From Bacteroidota bacterium (GTDB lineage: Bacteria > Bacteroidota > Bacteroidia > B-17B0 > Aurantibacillaceae): DNA of 64,000 nt. Numbering within the stretch: position 1 is the first letter of the stretch; each line of letters opens with the position of its first letter. The notes beneath the pieces are model-generated. The model was not told the origin of the DNA, did not search any database, and worked only from the letters and a program-made list of their open reading frames with translations. Positions 15,981 through 24,859 of this stretch are shown one piece after another. The stretch lies in contig JAUXTT010000029.1 in the NCBI GenBank assembly GCA_030684395.1, positions 56,141 through 120,140 of the forward strand, written 5' to 3'. A program made the position numbers and the translations under genes.

Positions 15981-18365
15981 CTACGATTTAGATTTTCCGT
16001 AGCCATAGCCGCCGTAACCATAACCACCATAACCATAGCCGTAACCATAGCCGTATTTATTGTAATAGTATCTAGCCTTTTTTCTTCTTACTCCATTGAG
16101 AATAAATGAAAAATGCTGAACATTATTTTTTTCAATCAACTCATTTATACCTGAAACAATACGTTTAGTGGCAAATTTGGTATTCAGTACGAAAAGAGAA
16201 ATATCACAATACTGCATTAAGTAAATAGAATCAGAAATTAAACCTGCAGGTGGCGTATCGATAATAACATAATCATAATTTTCTTTTCCGTAGTCAATGA
16301 TTTCTTTCAGTTTATCTGAGAGGATCATCTCTGAAGGGTTCGGAGGAATTGGCCCTGAAAGCATTACATCCAGGTTTTCTACTATTGTTTTCTTAATACT
16401 CTCCTTTATCTCTGTTTGTCCGATAATCACTGTACTAATACCAATATCCGCTTCCATTTCCAAAGCTTTTTGCACACGCGGTTTATGAAGATCAAGCTCC
16501 AGCAATAAAGTTTTCTTACCTGCTTTGGCTAAAATTGCAGACATATTAATGGATGCAAATGTTTTTCCTTCGCCCGGGGAGTTAGATGTAATAAGTACTA
16601 CTTTAGATCCTTTGTTTACATTGAGATATTGTAAGTTCGTTCGTAAAGTTCTAAAAGCTTCCGCTACCCTTGATTTGTGATTAACGTCAACTATCATACC
16701 TGTTGGTAACATGTTTTTTACATAAGGCAATTCACCCAAAATAGGAATAGAGGTAACCTCTTTTAATTCCTCCACTGTTTGTAAGGTTGTAAAGAAAAGA
16801 ACACGCAGCAACACAATTACAACCCCCAAAGCTAAACCAACAAAAGCATAAGTATTATTGATTTTCCCTTTATTTGGCCATATTAATCCTGACATCCGTG
16901 GACTTTCGATAACCTTACTGTCAGGAATGATACTGGCTCTTGCAATATATGTTGATGCTCTTTTTTGTAATAAGAAAATGTAAAGATTTTGATTCACATC
17001 AACTTTACGCTGAATCCCGTTTAATTCTCTTTGTTTGCCGGGCATTGATTTTAAGCTACCAAGATGTGTTCCAATTTGATTGGTAACATTTTCAATTATT
17101 TTTTTATATGCTTTGCGTGAATTATTAATGTATATGAGTAAGTCTTGCTTAAGTTTTTTAATATTTTCCCTCAATGACATTGTTGATTGATTTTTATCGG
17201 TTGCAACAGATAGTTTTTCGCTATACTCTATTTGCTTTTGATATAATTCAGTGGTGGTTTTTACTAAATAGGGATCATCCTGTACAACAAAAACAGAAGG
17301 CGGGAGAAACTCAGGATCCTTGTTTTCCACAATATATTTCTCAAGGTCGTTAATAGCTTCAATTTGTAAGTTTAGAAGCGAACGTTGCGACTCATAAGCA
17401 CTTAATTTTTCAAACTCATTATTCTCTTCGCGAACCAAATCCAAAATAACTTTATTACTTTTAAAATTTTGCATTGTATCTTCCACATCCTTTAAAATAG
17501 AAGACACCTCCGCCATTTGTTTATCAATAAAGCTTAATGTTCTTTCATTTAATTCATACTTGGATTCTAGCTTTTGATCAATGTAGATTTTAGCTAAAGT
17601 GTCTAAAAATAATTTGGCTCTGTCAGGAATCACGTCCTGACAACTGATTTTTAAAATATTCGTGTAATCAGGGTTTTCAATCACCAAGCCTGATTGATAC
17701 TGAGATATCAACCTGTCAATTGAATGTACCTGAAATTCAAATTGTCCGCCTTGAAATGCATCTATGCTATTGTCGGAGAAATTATTTTCTTTTGCAATTA
17801 GTAAATTGAAGCTTTCTGTTATTAATTCTTTACCAAATTGACCTTTCAGCTCTTCGCCTGATACTTTGTTAGGGAGTAAAATGGCATAATTATCCTTATC
17901 AAGGATATTAAATTTAATTCTTTGTTCAAATAGTCCTGAATTCATCGAATTAATTTTCACTAAAAAAGGCATCCCGGTAAAATACTCGGTAGTTCTAACC
18001 TTTCCAACTATGAAATAAGACACCTGAATCCTATCTTTGATTTTGTCAACAACCTTACTCAACAAATCATATGATTGTATTACCTTGGCCTCATTGGTGT
18101 TATCAACATATCTGCCATAGTCGCCTTTATCACCGGCATAAGCCTCATTAATTAAACTTTGCGAATAGTATTGCTCATTTGTATTAAGCATTAACTGAGT
18201 TGATACCTGATAAACGTTGGTTAACTTGTATGTATAGAAATAGCCCACCAGGTATGATAAGCCTGCAAAAATTACAGGGATATACCAGTTTCTGGCAATG
18301 ACCCTCCAAATAACCTTAAGGTCATCGAAACTTAAAAGAGCCGCATTTTTTTTTGATTTACTCAC
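15981..18365 (-). CDS. Polysaccharide co-polymerase / tyrosine autokinase (Wzc-like)
   Basis: 794 residues. Wzz-type N-terminal region with helices at about 28-46 and 505-525 flanking a periplasmic coiled-coil domain, then a cytoplasmic BY-kinase: Walker A SPGEGKT (596-602), Walker A' LLLELDLHKPR (about 620-630) and Walker B VIIDTPP (700-706). The C-terminus is a tyrosine cluster, 12 tyrosines in the last 29 residues, mostly as YG repeats, the expected autophosphorylation tail. It controls chain length and export of a surface polysaccharide and heads the operon with the sugar genes. TAAATTTG at 18386-18393 is its likely -7 element. The YG tail is a slippage-prone DNA repeat. Confidence 0.92.
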   Translation of the reverse strand: MSKSKKNAALLSFDDLKVIWRVIARNWYIPVIFAGLSYLVGYFYTYKLTNVYQVSTQLMLNTNEQYYSQSLINEAYAGDKGDYGRYVDNTNEAKVIQSYDLLSKVVDKIKDRIQVSYFIVGKVRTTEYFTGMPFLVKINSMNSGLFEQRIKFNILDKDNYAILLPNKVSGEELKGQFGKELITESFNLLIAKENNFSDNSIDAFQGGQFEFQVHSIDRLISQYQSGLVIENPDYTNILKISCQDVIPDRAKLFLDTLAKIYIDQKLESKYELNERTLSFIDKQMAEVSSILKDVEDTMQNFKSNKVILDLVREENNEFEKLSAYESQRSLLNLQIEAINDLEKYIVENKDPEFLPPSVFVVQDDPYLVKTTTELYQKQIEYSEKLSVATDKNQSTMSLRENIKKLKQDLLIYINNSRKAYKKIIENVTNQIGTHLGSLKSMPGKQRELNGIQRKVDVNQNLYIFLLQKRASTYIARASIIPDSKVIESPRMSGLIWPNKGKINNTYAFVGLALGVVIVLLRVLFFTTLQTVEELKEVTSIPILGELPYVKNMLPTGMIVDVNHKSRVAEAFRTLRTNLQYLNVNKGSKVVLITSNSPGEGKTFASINMSAILAKAGKKTLLLELDLHKPRVQKALEMEADIGISTVIIGQTEIKESIKKTIVENLDVMLSGPIPPNPSEMILSDKLKEIIDYGKENYDYVIIDTPPAGLISDSIYLMQYCDISLFVLNTKFATKRIVSGINELIEKNNVQHFSFILNGVRRKKARYYYNKYGYGYGYGYGGYGYGGYGYGKSKS

Positions 18366-18385
18366 TAATCAGGTAAAATAGAACG

Positions 18386-18393
18386 CAAATTTA
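18386..18393 (-). promoter_or_regulatory. Candidate -7 element of the surface-sugar operon
   Basis: Minus strand TAAATTTG, a full match to TAnnTTTG, 20 bases before the ATG of the Wzc-like gene. No clear TTTG -33 partner was seen. Confidence 0.45.
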
Positions 18394-18503
18394 ACATTTA
18401 AACCGAAAAACCAGCTCTTTAGCTCAAAATTAAAGCTATTTTGATGTTTTTTCTTTTGAGGAAATAAATTACCTTTACCAAATTATTAATTGAAATAAGA
18501 CCA

Positions 18504-18734
18504 ATGAAGATTCAACCTATAGCAATACTTTTTATCATCGCTTTTTTGGCAGCGAATTATTCTTCATTAGCAGCCGGTGCGGGTCCTCCTCCTCCAGGTG
18601 GTGGTACAGGTCCTACTTGTTGGCCTCCTCCATGTGTACCAATTGATGGCGGAATAACTTTTTTACTTTTGGCAGGAGCAGCTTACGGTTCTAAGAAAGT
18701 ATACGATCTCAAAAAAAATAAAGTGAACCCATAA
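18504..18734 (+). CDS. PID-CTERM sorting-domain small protein (exosortase F substrate)
   Basis: 76 residues. A signal peptide at about 1-24 (MKIQPIAILFIIAFLAANYS) is followed by a short proline- and glycine-rich mature part with two cysteines (TCWPPPC) and then the sorting tail: VPIDGG, a hydrophobic segment ITFLLLAGAAYGS and a basic end KKVYDLKKNK. This tripartite tail is the PID-CTERM type and is expected to be cut and processed by the exosortase encoded eight bases downstream. The mature peptide is only about 20-25 residues, so it may be a minimal surface anchor or structural peptide. It is divergent from the Wzc-like gene. Confidence 0.85.
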   Translation: MKIQPIAILFIIAFLAANYSSLAAGAGPPPPGGGTGPTCWPPPCVPIDGGITFLLLAGAAYGSKKVYDLKKNKVNP

Positions 18735-18742
18735 TCGGGGTT

Positions 18743-19279
18743 ATGTCTGTTAAGCACAATTTAATTTCTATTATTAAGTCAAAAACCGGATTATTTTTTA
18801 TAGTTGCCGGCTCTGCTTATCTTTTTTGGTTTTTCCTTTACGAACTTTTCATAAAACCCAAAACACTGCTGGATGAAAAGGTAATTACCAATATTGTTTA
18901 TTTCAGTTCCGGAATTTTAAGCTGGTTTTCTCACGAAACCTACTCAGCCATCGACGATCCGAATATGCAAATGATTGGCATTGATGGTGCTCATCCTGTA
19001 TGGATTGGCGGACCCTGCGACGGAGTTTCGATCATGGCTATTTTCACTCTTTTTATAGCTTGTTTTCCGGCTAATCATCTTTCCAAATTATGGTTTATTC
19101 CTATTGGGTTAATCATTATTCATTTTTTAAACATATTACGCGTTTGCGCATTAGCCGCTATTTCCTTTTATGCACCGGACTATTTAGCGTTTAACCATAC
19201 TTATACCTTTACTATTTTAATATATGCCTGTATCTTTGGCTTGTGGATGTTTTGGGTAAATAAATTCGCAAGAAAATGA
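18743..19279 (+). CDS. xrtF: Exosortase family protein XrtF
   Basis: 178 residues with five to six membrane helices. The exosortase triad is visible: C92 in GGPCDGVSIM, R133 in FLNILRVCAL and H152 in AFNHTYTF, each at the edge of a helix as in the archaeosortase/exosortase family. It is a transpeptidase-like membrane enzyme recognising the C-terminal tail of its substrates, here most simply the PID-CTERM protein eight bases upstream. Its stop overlaps the start of the XrtF-associated protein by four bases (ATGA). The subfamily name rests on the partner gene and length as well as on the triad. Confidence 0.88.
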   Translation: MSVKHNLISIIKSKTGLFFIVAGSAYLFWFFLYELFIKPKTLLDEKVITNIVYFSSGILSWFSHETYSAIDDPNMQMIGIDGAHPVWIGGPCDGVSIMAIFTLFIACFPANHLSKLWFIPIGLIIIHFLNILRVCALAAISFYAPDYLAFNHTYTFTILIYACIFGLWMFWVNKFARK

Positions 19280-19761
19280 TCAAAAAAACCCTGATAATAC
19301 TGATCTTTATAGCAATATTAATTGGATTAGGCTTTTTGAGGGAATTTATTTTTATGAATACCAATTCGGCCCTTTACTCAAATTTCTATAACGAGAATTA
19401 TCCTTTGCATCCTTTATTTAATTTTTTTCGAGATAAAAGCTACAACTTCATTTATATCTCAAAATGGTTCTTTACTTTTCTTTTTATACTCATGTATTTT
19501 TATGCACAAGTGTTAACCACCAAATTTCTCCTGAAAGAAAATATTCTTAAAAAATGGTTTTTCTTCTTTTATCTTTTTCTCGTAATATTGTCGGTAATTA
19601 CATTTGCGGTTGGTTGGTTAGCTGGGAACATAAATCAAGGTTACATTTTTAGTCGCCTGTTTTTAGGAATTCTGCAATCACCATTGCCCATTATGTTTTT
19701 ATTACCTGTTTATTATTTTACAAAAAAACTGAATCAACATCCCGATAGCCCGCCTGAATGA
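19276..19761 (+). CDS. Exosortase F system-associated membrane protein
   Basis: 161 residues with about four hydrophobic helices: 4-20, 56-75, about 92-118 and 125-150. The segment NENYPLHPLFNFFRDKSYN between the first two is characteristic of the small protein found directly after xrtF in Flavobacteriia. Its molecular role is unknown; it probably forms a complex with the exosortase. Translational coupling to xrtF by ATGA supports this. The last codons (HPDSPPE) and the stop lie inside an imperfect inverted repeat, so the true C-terminus may have been changed by that repeat. Confidence 0.82.
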   Translation: MIKKTLIILIFIAILIGLGFLREFIFMNTNSALYSNFYNENYPLHPLFNFFRDKSYNFIYISKWFFTFLFILMYFYAQVLTTKFLLKENILKKWFFFFYLFLVILSVITFAVGWLAGNINQGYIFSRLFLGILQSPLPIMFLLPVYYFTKKLNQHPDSPPE

Positions 19762-19782
19762 CTCAGTCGGGCAGGTATCAGG
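19741..19782. repeat. Imperfect inverted repeat at the xrtF operon end
   Basis: CCCGATAGCCCGCCTGA on the left pairs imperfectly with CAGTCGGGCAGGTATCAGG on the right. It covers the last codons and stop of the XrtF-associated gene and may act as a weak terminator or be a dispersed repeat. No T-run follows. Confidence 0.5.
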
Positions 19783-19799
19783 ATTAATATCTACAAAAC

Positions 19800-21074
19800 A
19801 TGAAAAAAGACACAGCTATTTTTAAACTTATCAAAGAAGAAAACGAACGTCAAACTCACGGAATTGAATTGATCGCTTCCGAAAATTATGTAAGCGACCA
19901 GGTAATGAAAGCCATGGGCACTGTACTTACTAACAAATATGCAGAAGGCCTTCCGGGCAAACGTTATTACGGTGGTTGTGAAGTAGTAGATAAAATAGAG
20001 CAAATTGCTATTGACAGAGCCAAAGAATTATTTGGTGCAGTTTGGGCAAACGTACAGCCACATTCAGGCGCACAAGCAAACGCAGCAGTAATGTTAGGTT
20101 GTTTGAAACCGGGAGATACCATTTTAGGTTTTGATCTTAGCCACGGCGGGCACTTAACGCACGGCTCTCCTGTAAATTTTAGTGGTAAATTATATCGCCC
20201 AACTTTTTATGGTGTAGAAGAAAAAACAGGTCGTATCAATTACGATACTGTTGAGGCTACAGCAAAAAAAGAAAAACCAAAAATGATCATCTGTGGGGCA
20301 TCAGCATACAGTAGAGATTGGGATTACATTCGTTTGCGTGAAATTGCAGATGAAGTAGGTGCTTTGTTGATGGCAGATATTTCTCATCCATCGGGATTGA
20401 TTGCAAAAGGAATTTTAAATGATCCATTACCACATTGTCACATTGTAACTACTACTACTCACAAAACATTGCGTGGACCTCGTGGTGGTATGATTATGAT
20501 GGGTCATGATTTTCCAAATCCTTGGGGAGAAAAAACTTTAAAGGGAGAGCCGAAAATGATGAGCCAAATTCTGGATGCAGCTGTATTCCCTGGAACACAA
20601 GGCGGGCCATTAGAACACGTTATCGCTTCTAAAGCAATTGCTTATGGTGAAGCTTTGAGTGATGAATACATGCACTACTGCGTACAGGTAATTAAGAATG
20701 CACAAGTAATGGCAAAAGCACTGGTTGAAAAAGGATATAAAATCATTTCAGGAGGAACTGATAATCATTGTATGCTAATTGACTTACGCAGTAAAAACAT
20801 TACAGGTAAAGAAGCAGAAAAAGCTTTGGGCGAAGCGGACATTACAGTAAACAAAAACATGGTTCCTTTTGACGACAAGTCTCCGTTTGTTACATCAGGT
20901 GTGCGTATTGGAACTCCTGCAATTACTTCAAGAGGATTAAAAGAAAAAGATTGTTTGAAAGTAGTGGAGTTATTTGATGCTGCTATTAAAAACAAAGACA
21001 ATGCTAAAGAATTAGCTAAGATCAAAAAGAAAGTAAATACGATGATGGTGAAATATCCATTGTTTCAGGCATAA
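19800..21074 (+). CDS. glyA: GlyA, serine hydroxymethyltransferase
   Basis: 424 residues, full length. Motifs: [14 protein letters not shown] (48-60), [22 protein letters not shown], the PLP lysine K222 in [14 protein letters not shown], and [11 protein letters not shown]. It interconverts serine and glycine with tetrahydrofolate and supplies one-carbon units. It follows the XrtF operon by 38 bases and ends at a strong two-way terminator. The link to XrtF is probably only positional. Confidence 0.97.
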   Translation: MKKDTAIFKLIKEENERQTHGIELIASENYVSDQVMKAMGTVLTNKYAEGLPGKRYYGGCEVVDKIEQIAIDRAKELFGAVWANVQPHSGAQANAAVMLGCLKPGDTILGFDLSHGGHLTHGSPVNFSGKLYRPTFYGVEEKTGRINYDTVEATAKKEKPKMIICGASAYSRDWDYIRLREIADEVGALLMADISHPSGLIAKGILNDPLPHCHIVTTTTHKTLRGPRGGMIMMGHDFPNPWGEKTLKGEPKMMSQILDAAVFPGTQGGPLEHVIASKAIAYGEALSDEYMHYCVQVIKNAQVMAKALVEKGYKIISGGTDNHCMLIDLRSKNITGKEAEKALGEADITVNKNMVPFDDKSPFVTSGVRIGTPAITSRGLKEKDCLKVVELFDAAIKNKDNAKELAKIKKKVNTMMVKYPLFQA

Positions 21075-21094
21075 TCGTTCAACTAAACAGAATA

Positions 21095-21137
21095 AAAAAG
21101 AGGCTGTCTCAAAAGTCGAGAACAGCCTCTTTTTGTT
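21095..21137. terminator. Bidirectional terminator between glyA and the PhnA-like gene
   Basis: Stem AGAGGCTGTCTC / GAGAACAGCCTCT with a T-run on each side (CTTTTTGTTTT on plus, CTTTTTTATTC on minus). It separates the convergent genes. Confidence 0.85.
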
Positions 21138-21151
21138 TTATATTAAAATCA

Positions 21152-21712
21152 TTACAACAACTTTTTTGTGTATTTGGTAAGGATCACAATTACCTGCTCA
21201 TTTACTTTTCCTTCTATATGATCGGTATTATCGTGTACTAATTTAATTCGTTTTACAACTGTTCCTTTTTGTGCTGTGAAACTTGTTCCCTTTACGTTTA
21301 AGCCTTGCGTTAACACAACATTATCGCCGTTCTCTAACACATTTCCAAACGCATCTTTGTGAACTGCGGATACTTCGTAAGCACTCAAAGCCCATTGAAT
21401 TGTATCTTCATCCAGGTCAACTGAACTAATAATGTTTTCTGCCCAGGCTTCTTCTTTGTATTGATGTAATAATCTATAACTCAAAGCTTGTACACTGGGC
21501 TCCGGATTCCAGATACTTCCTTCCAAACAACGCCAGTGAAAACCTGCTTCTTTATCATCAATAGCTTTTAAACAGGTATCACATACTGCTACCTGATTTG
21601 CAATTGATTCATCATTTTTAGGGCTTACTGTATATTCATGAGTAGCATTTTCTGCATTGCACAATTCACAAAGGTTTGAATTACGATCTTTAAGAGCTTG
21701 ACTGATTGACAT
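21152..21712 (-). CDS. PhnA domain-containing protein (YjdM-like)
   Basis: 186 residues. The N-terminus has a zinc-ribbon pattern (CELCNAENAT; CDTCLKAI). The C-terminal PhnA domain (about 118-186) reads KDAFGNVLENGDNVVLTQGL and VKGTSFTAQKGTVVKRIKLV, ending in VIVILTKYTKKLL. PhnA/YjdM proteins are widespread and historically linked to phosphonate use, but the E. coli protein is not part of the C-P lyase and the role is unclear. It is monocistronic with a full TACTTTTG -7 element at 21731-21738. Confidence 0.88.
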   Translation of the reverse strand: MSISQALKDRNSNLCELCNAENATHEYTVSPKNDESIANQVAVCDTCLKAIDDKEAGFHWRCLEGSIWNPEPSVQALSYRLLHQYKEEAWAENIISSVDLDEDTIQWALSAYEVSAVHKDAFGNVLENGDNVVLTQGLNVKGTSFTAQKGTVVKRIKLVHDNTDHIEGKVNEQVIVILTKYTKKLL

Positions 21713-21730
21713 AATTTATTTTTTAGACTG

Positions 21731-21738
21731 CAAAAGTA
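21731..21738 (-). promoter_or_regulatory. Candidate -7 element of the PhnA-like gene
   Basis: Minus strand TACTTTTG, a full match to TAnnTTTG, 18 bases before the ATG. Confidence 0.45.
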
Positions 21739-21805
21739 AGGATTAAAATAAGAATAGAAAGTAATGTGACTTTTGTCACATCTTGTTATTGGAGACATCC
21801 AGTTC

Positions 21806-22699
21806 TCAATATTTCAGCTTCACAACATTAGCATCAACAACTAAGTACACTTCCTCCCCCAAATAAACAGCCATATTTCTATCAATATGCCCTGCAGGGA
21901 AATTAAAACAAACTGGATAACCGTACTGTTTTACAGCGTCGTAAATTATTTCTTCAGCATTTTTTCCAAATGGAACAGTATTGTCTTTCATGTCTGTCAT
22001 ACCACCAACAACAAGCCCGGCAAGGTGTTGAAGCTTGCCACAGCGTTTTAAGTTCATCATCATGCGATCGATGTGATATAAATATTCATCGAGATCTTCC
22101 AAAAATAAAATTTTCCCTTTGGTATCGATATCACTTTCGCTTCCGCATAAGGCGTACATCAAACTTAAATTTCCGCCAACCAACTCTCCTTTTGCTTCAC
22201 CGTTCACGTTTAGTTTGTGTGGCTCAATTGTATATTCAATTGTTTCTCCGAACAATGCTTTGCGTAAACTTTGTGTAGCTTCTTTATCCTTTTCGAAATT
22301 AATAGGCATAGTTGCATGCAAAGTAGCAATGCCAAAATTCTGATTGATGTGTTGATGCAGAACAGTGATATCGCTATAACCAACTATCCACTTCGGATGT
22401 TGCCTGAACATGTCAAAATTTATTCTGTCCATCAAACGAATGGTACCGTAACCGCCCCGGGCACAGATTATCGCTTTTATGCTTTCATCGTTCAATGCCC
22501 ATTGAAGGTCTTTTGCACGTTGCGCATCTGTTCCCGCAAACTGATTATCGATTTCAAAAATATTTTCTCCCAACACAACTTCTAAACCCCATTCCTTTAA
22601 CATCATTTTAGCAGGACGTAATTCATCTGCAGAAATTTTACGTGCCGTAGCAATGATGGCTACTTTATCGCCGGGTTTTAGGAATGCAGGTTGGTTCAT
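21806..22699 (-). CDS. LD-carboxypeptidase (peptidase S66)
   Basis: 297 residues of the LdcA/MccF family. Family motifs: ARGGYGTIRLMDRI (about 79-92), the nucleophile serine in VGYSDITVLHQ (about 105-115), and the C-terminal region with GGNLSLMYALCGS and GHIDRNMAVYLGEEV. LdcA trims the terminal D-alanine of murein tetrapeptides in recycling; MccF-type members cleave other amide-linked compounds. The cell-wall role is the more likely. It follows asd after one base, so the two are co-transcribed; asd feeds diaminopimelate synthesis, which fits a murein theme. Confidence 0.88.
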   Translation of the reverse strand: MNQPAFLKPGDKVAIIATARKISADELRPAKMMLKEWGLEVVLGENIFEIDNQFAGTDAQRAKDLQWALNDESIKAIICARGGYGTIRLMDRINFDMFRQHPKWIVGYSDITVLHQHINQNFGIATLHATMPINFEKDKEATQSLRKALFGETIEYTIEPHKLNVNGEAKGELVGGNLSLMYALCGSESDIDTKGKILFLEDLDEYLYHIDRMMMNLKRCGKLQHLAGLVVGGMTDMKDNTVPFGKNAEEIIYDAVKQYGYPVCFNFPAGHIDRNMAVYLGEEVYLVVDANVVKLKY

Positions 22700-22700
22700 C

Positions 22701-23690
22701 TTAAGCTAAATTATTTTTCAATAAATATTCTGCTATCTGCACCGCATTGGTAGCAGCTCCTTTACGAAGATTATCTGCAACTATCCACATATTGATGGTA
22801 TTTTTTTGTGTTTCATCCAAACGAATTCTTCCAACAAATACCTCATCTCTGTTATGACTATTCATTGGCATCGGATAAATTTGCTGCGAAGGATCATCTT
22901 CTAAAATAATTCCTTCCGCATTCGCCATCATCTTTTTTATTTCTTCAACATTTGGTTCTTTTTCAAATTCAATGTTCAATGATTCGCTGTGTCCGCCCAC
23001 TACCGGTATACGTACCGCAGTTGCAGTTACTTTCACATTGTCATCGCCCATAATTTTTTTGGTTTCGTTCACCATTTTCATTTCCTCTTTGGTGTATCCG
23101 TTATCCACAAAAACATCAATTTGTGGAATCACATTGAGATCAATAGGATATTTGTATGCCTTGTCTCCCGCAACATTAGCACGTTCATTCATTAACTGAT
23201 TTACCGCTTTCACACCTGTTCCTGTTACCGATTGATAAGTGGAGACAACTACGCGTTTAATTTTATATTTTTTATGCAACGGATCCAGTACCACTACCAT
23301 CTGTATTGTAGAGCAATTAGGGTTTGCAATTATTTTATCTTCTTTGGTAAGCACATGAGCATTTACTTCAGGCACTACCAGTTTTTTTGTAGGATCCATT
23401 CTCCATGCAGAAGAATTATCGATCACCGTAATTCCTGCTGCTGCAAATTTTGGAGCCCATTCTTTGGATGTATCGCCCCCTGCTGAGAACAACGCTATTT
23501 GTGGTTTTTCCGCAATTGCCTGATCCATGCTGTGTACCCTATACTTCGTTCCCTTAAATTCGATTTCTTTACCTACCGATCTTTCCGATGCAACAGGAAT
23601 TAATTCACTAACAGGGAAGTTACGTTCTTCCAATACTTTCAGCATAGCCGTACCTACAAGTCCGGTTGCTCCTACTACTGCGATTTTCAT
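22701..23690 (-). CDS. asd: Aspartate-semialdehyde dehydrogenase
   Basis: 329 residues. The NADP-binding start is MKIAVVGATGLVGTAMLKVL, the catalytic cysteine is C126 in NPNCSTIQMV, and later motifs are SVTGTGVKAVNQL and VGGHSESLNIEF. It makes aspartate semialdehyde, the branch point to lysine/diaminopimelate, threonine and methionine. First gene of asd-ldcA on the minus strand. TACATTTG (23718-23725) with TTTG 22 bases upstream is a good promoter candidate. Confidence 0.96.
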   Translation of the reverse strand: MKIAVVGATGLVGTAMLKVLEERNFPVSELIPVASERSVGKEIEFKGTKYRVHSMDQAIAEKPQIALFSAGGDTSKEWAPKFAAAGITVIDNSSAWRMDPTKKLVVPEVNAHVLTKEDKIIANPNCSTIQMVVVLDPLHKKYKIKRVVVSTYQSVTGTGVKAVNQLMNERANVAGDKAYKYPIDLNVIPQIDVFVDNGYTKEEMKMVNETKKIMGDDNVKVTATAVRIPVVGGHSESLNIEFEKEPNVEEIKKMMANAEGIILEDDPSQQIYPMPMNSHNRDEVFVGRIRLDETQKNTINMWIVADNLRKGAATNAVQIAEYLLKNNLA

Positions 23691-23717
23691 TTTGGATTAA
23701 AGTATAATATTATCCGA

Positions 23718-23751
23718 CAAATGTACAAAAGGTTAATATATGATTTGCAAA
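23718..23751 (-). promoter_or_regulatory. Candidate promoter of asd
   Basis: Minus strand -7 TACATTTG at 23718-23725 and -33 TTTG at 23748-23751, with a 22-base spacer, inside the 17-23 range known for the Flavobacterium consensus. Confidence 0.5.
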
Positions 23752-23764
23752 CAATAAATTTATT

Positions 23765-23844
23765 GAACCATATAAGGCATTTAAGATCATAGAAGAGGTT
23801 ATCCTGCGCCGGGCTTACATGCCCTTATATGCCTTATATGGTTC
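23765..23844. repeat. ATATAAGGCAT hairpin repeat, copy 2
   Basis: An 80-base inverted repeat, GAACCATATAAGGCAT to ATGCCTTATATGGTTC, with perfect 16-base outer arms. The arms match copy 1 at 6414-6480, but the centre differs. It lies between the divergent asd and GNAT genes. Confidence 0.82.
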
Positions 23845-23865
23845 AAATCCAACATAAATTTTGCG

Positions 23866-23894
23866 TTTGTTATCTAAACAGATTAGTATCTTTA
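23866..23894 (+). promoter_or_regulatory. Candidate promoter of the acyltransferase gene
   Basis: TTTG at 23866-23869 and TATCTTTA at 23887-23894, spacer 17 bases. The -7 differs from TAnnTTTG only in the last base. The same TATCTTTAC form is seen at 25491-25499 and 58191-58199. Confidence 0.45.
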
Positions 23895-23907
23895 CACAAA
23901 TAATTAT

Positions 23908-24858
23908 ATGGAACCTATAATAGAAAAAGTAGATACAGACCTCATTGAGAAAGAACTACACAATGGCAAGTTTGTACGTAAAACCAATAATGGTACAAAC
24001 GAGATCTATATTATAACCCATTTCGATTCTCCCAATGTAATGAGGGAGATTGGTCGTTTACGCGAAGTAACCTTCAGGCATGCGGGAGGCGGAACAGGCA
24101 AATCCATTGATATTGATGAGTTTGATACTTGCGAACATCCTTATAAACAGTTGTTGGTATGGAACCCTGAAGACCGAGCTATTGTTGGTGCCTATCGTTA
24201 CATTTTATGTAAAGATGCAGAGTACGTGAATGGTGAAATAAAATTAGCTACTACCGAATTATTTCATTTCTCCGAAAAATTTTGCAAGGAATATTTGCCT
24301 TATACCATAGAATTGGGAAGATCTTTTATTCAACCCGATTACCAACCTTCGGAACAATACCGCAAAGGATTGTTTAGTTTGGATAATTTATGGGATGGAT
24401 TAGGGGCAATAGTTGTAGATAATCCCGAAATGAAATATTATTGGGGAAAAGTTACAATGTACACTGATTTCAACGCACACGCCCGTGATATGATACTTGC
24501 TTTTATGGAATACTATTTTCCGGATAAAGAAAATTTGGTTGAGCCAATTGCCGAACTTAAATTAGGATACAAAACCGACGTAAGCGAATTTATAAAATCA
24601 CTGGAAGGGTTAAATTATAAAGAAGGGCATGCTGTATTGAATAAAAATGTTCGTGCTATTGGAGAAAACATTCCACCTTTGGTAAATGCCTACATGAATT
24701 TATCTTCTACCATGAAATCTTTTGGAACTGCCACTAATCCAACCTTTGGTGGTGTGGAAGAAACAGGGTTGATTATTCCTATAGATGATATTTTTCCTTC
24801 TAAAAAGGAGCGCCACGTAGATACTTACATCAAAGAAAAAGCAGCCCGAACCATTTAA
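23908..24858 (+). CDS. GNAT-fold N-acyltransferase, OlsB/GlsB-like
   Basis: 316 residues. The segment IGRLREVTFRHAGGGTGKSI, then DIDEFDTCEHPYKQLLVWN and YTIELGRSFIQPDYQ, is typical of the hemolysin/OlsB type acyltransferases that attach a hydroxyacyl chain to an amino acid. In Bacteroidota this family includes GlsB, which makes acyl-glycine for glycine lipids. No PlsC-type partner (GlsA) is adjacent, so the specific reaction is inferred. It is followed after one base by ysxC and probably co-transcribed with it. Confidence 0.75.
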   Translation: MEPIIEKVDTDLIEKELHNGKFVRKTNNGTNEIYIITHFDSPNVMREIGRLREVTFRHAGGGTGKSIDIDEFDTCEHPYKQLLVWNPEDRAIVGAYRYILCKDAEYVNGEIKLATTELFHFSEKFCKEYLPYTIELGRSFIQPDYQPSEQYRKGLFSLDNLWDGLGAIVVDNPEMKYYWGKVTMYTDFNAHARDMILAFMEYYFPDKENLVEPIAELKLGYKTDVSEFIKSLEGLNYKEGHAVLNKNVRAIGENIPPLVNAYMNLSSTMKSFGTATNPTFGGVEETGLIIPIDDIFPSKKERHVDTYIKEKAARTI

Positions 24859-24859
24859 G

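Noticed and set aside
15968..16048. N-terminal extension of the CBS-DegT gene
   Set aside because: It is the shifted frame of the kinase Tyr-Gly codons; the CBS domain starts after the ATG at 15967.
23830..23850. tRNA T-loop-like GGTTCAAATCC
   Set aside because: It is the arm of the ATATAAGGCAT hairpin repeat; no acceptor or anticodon stem fits.
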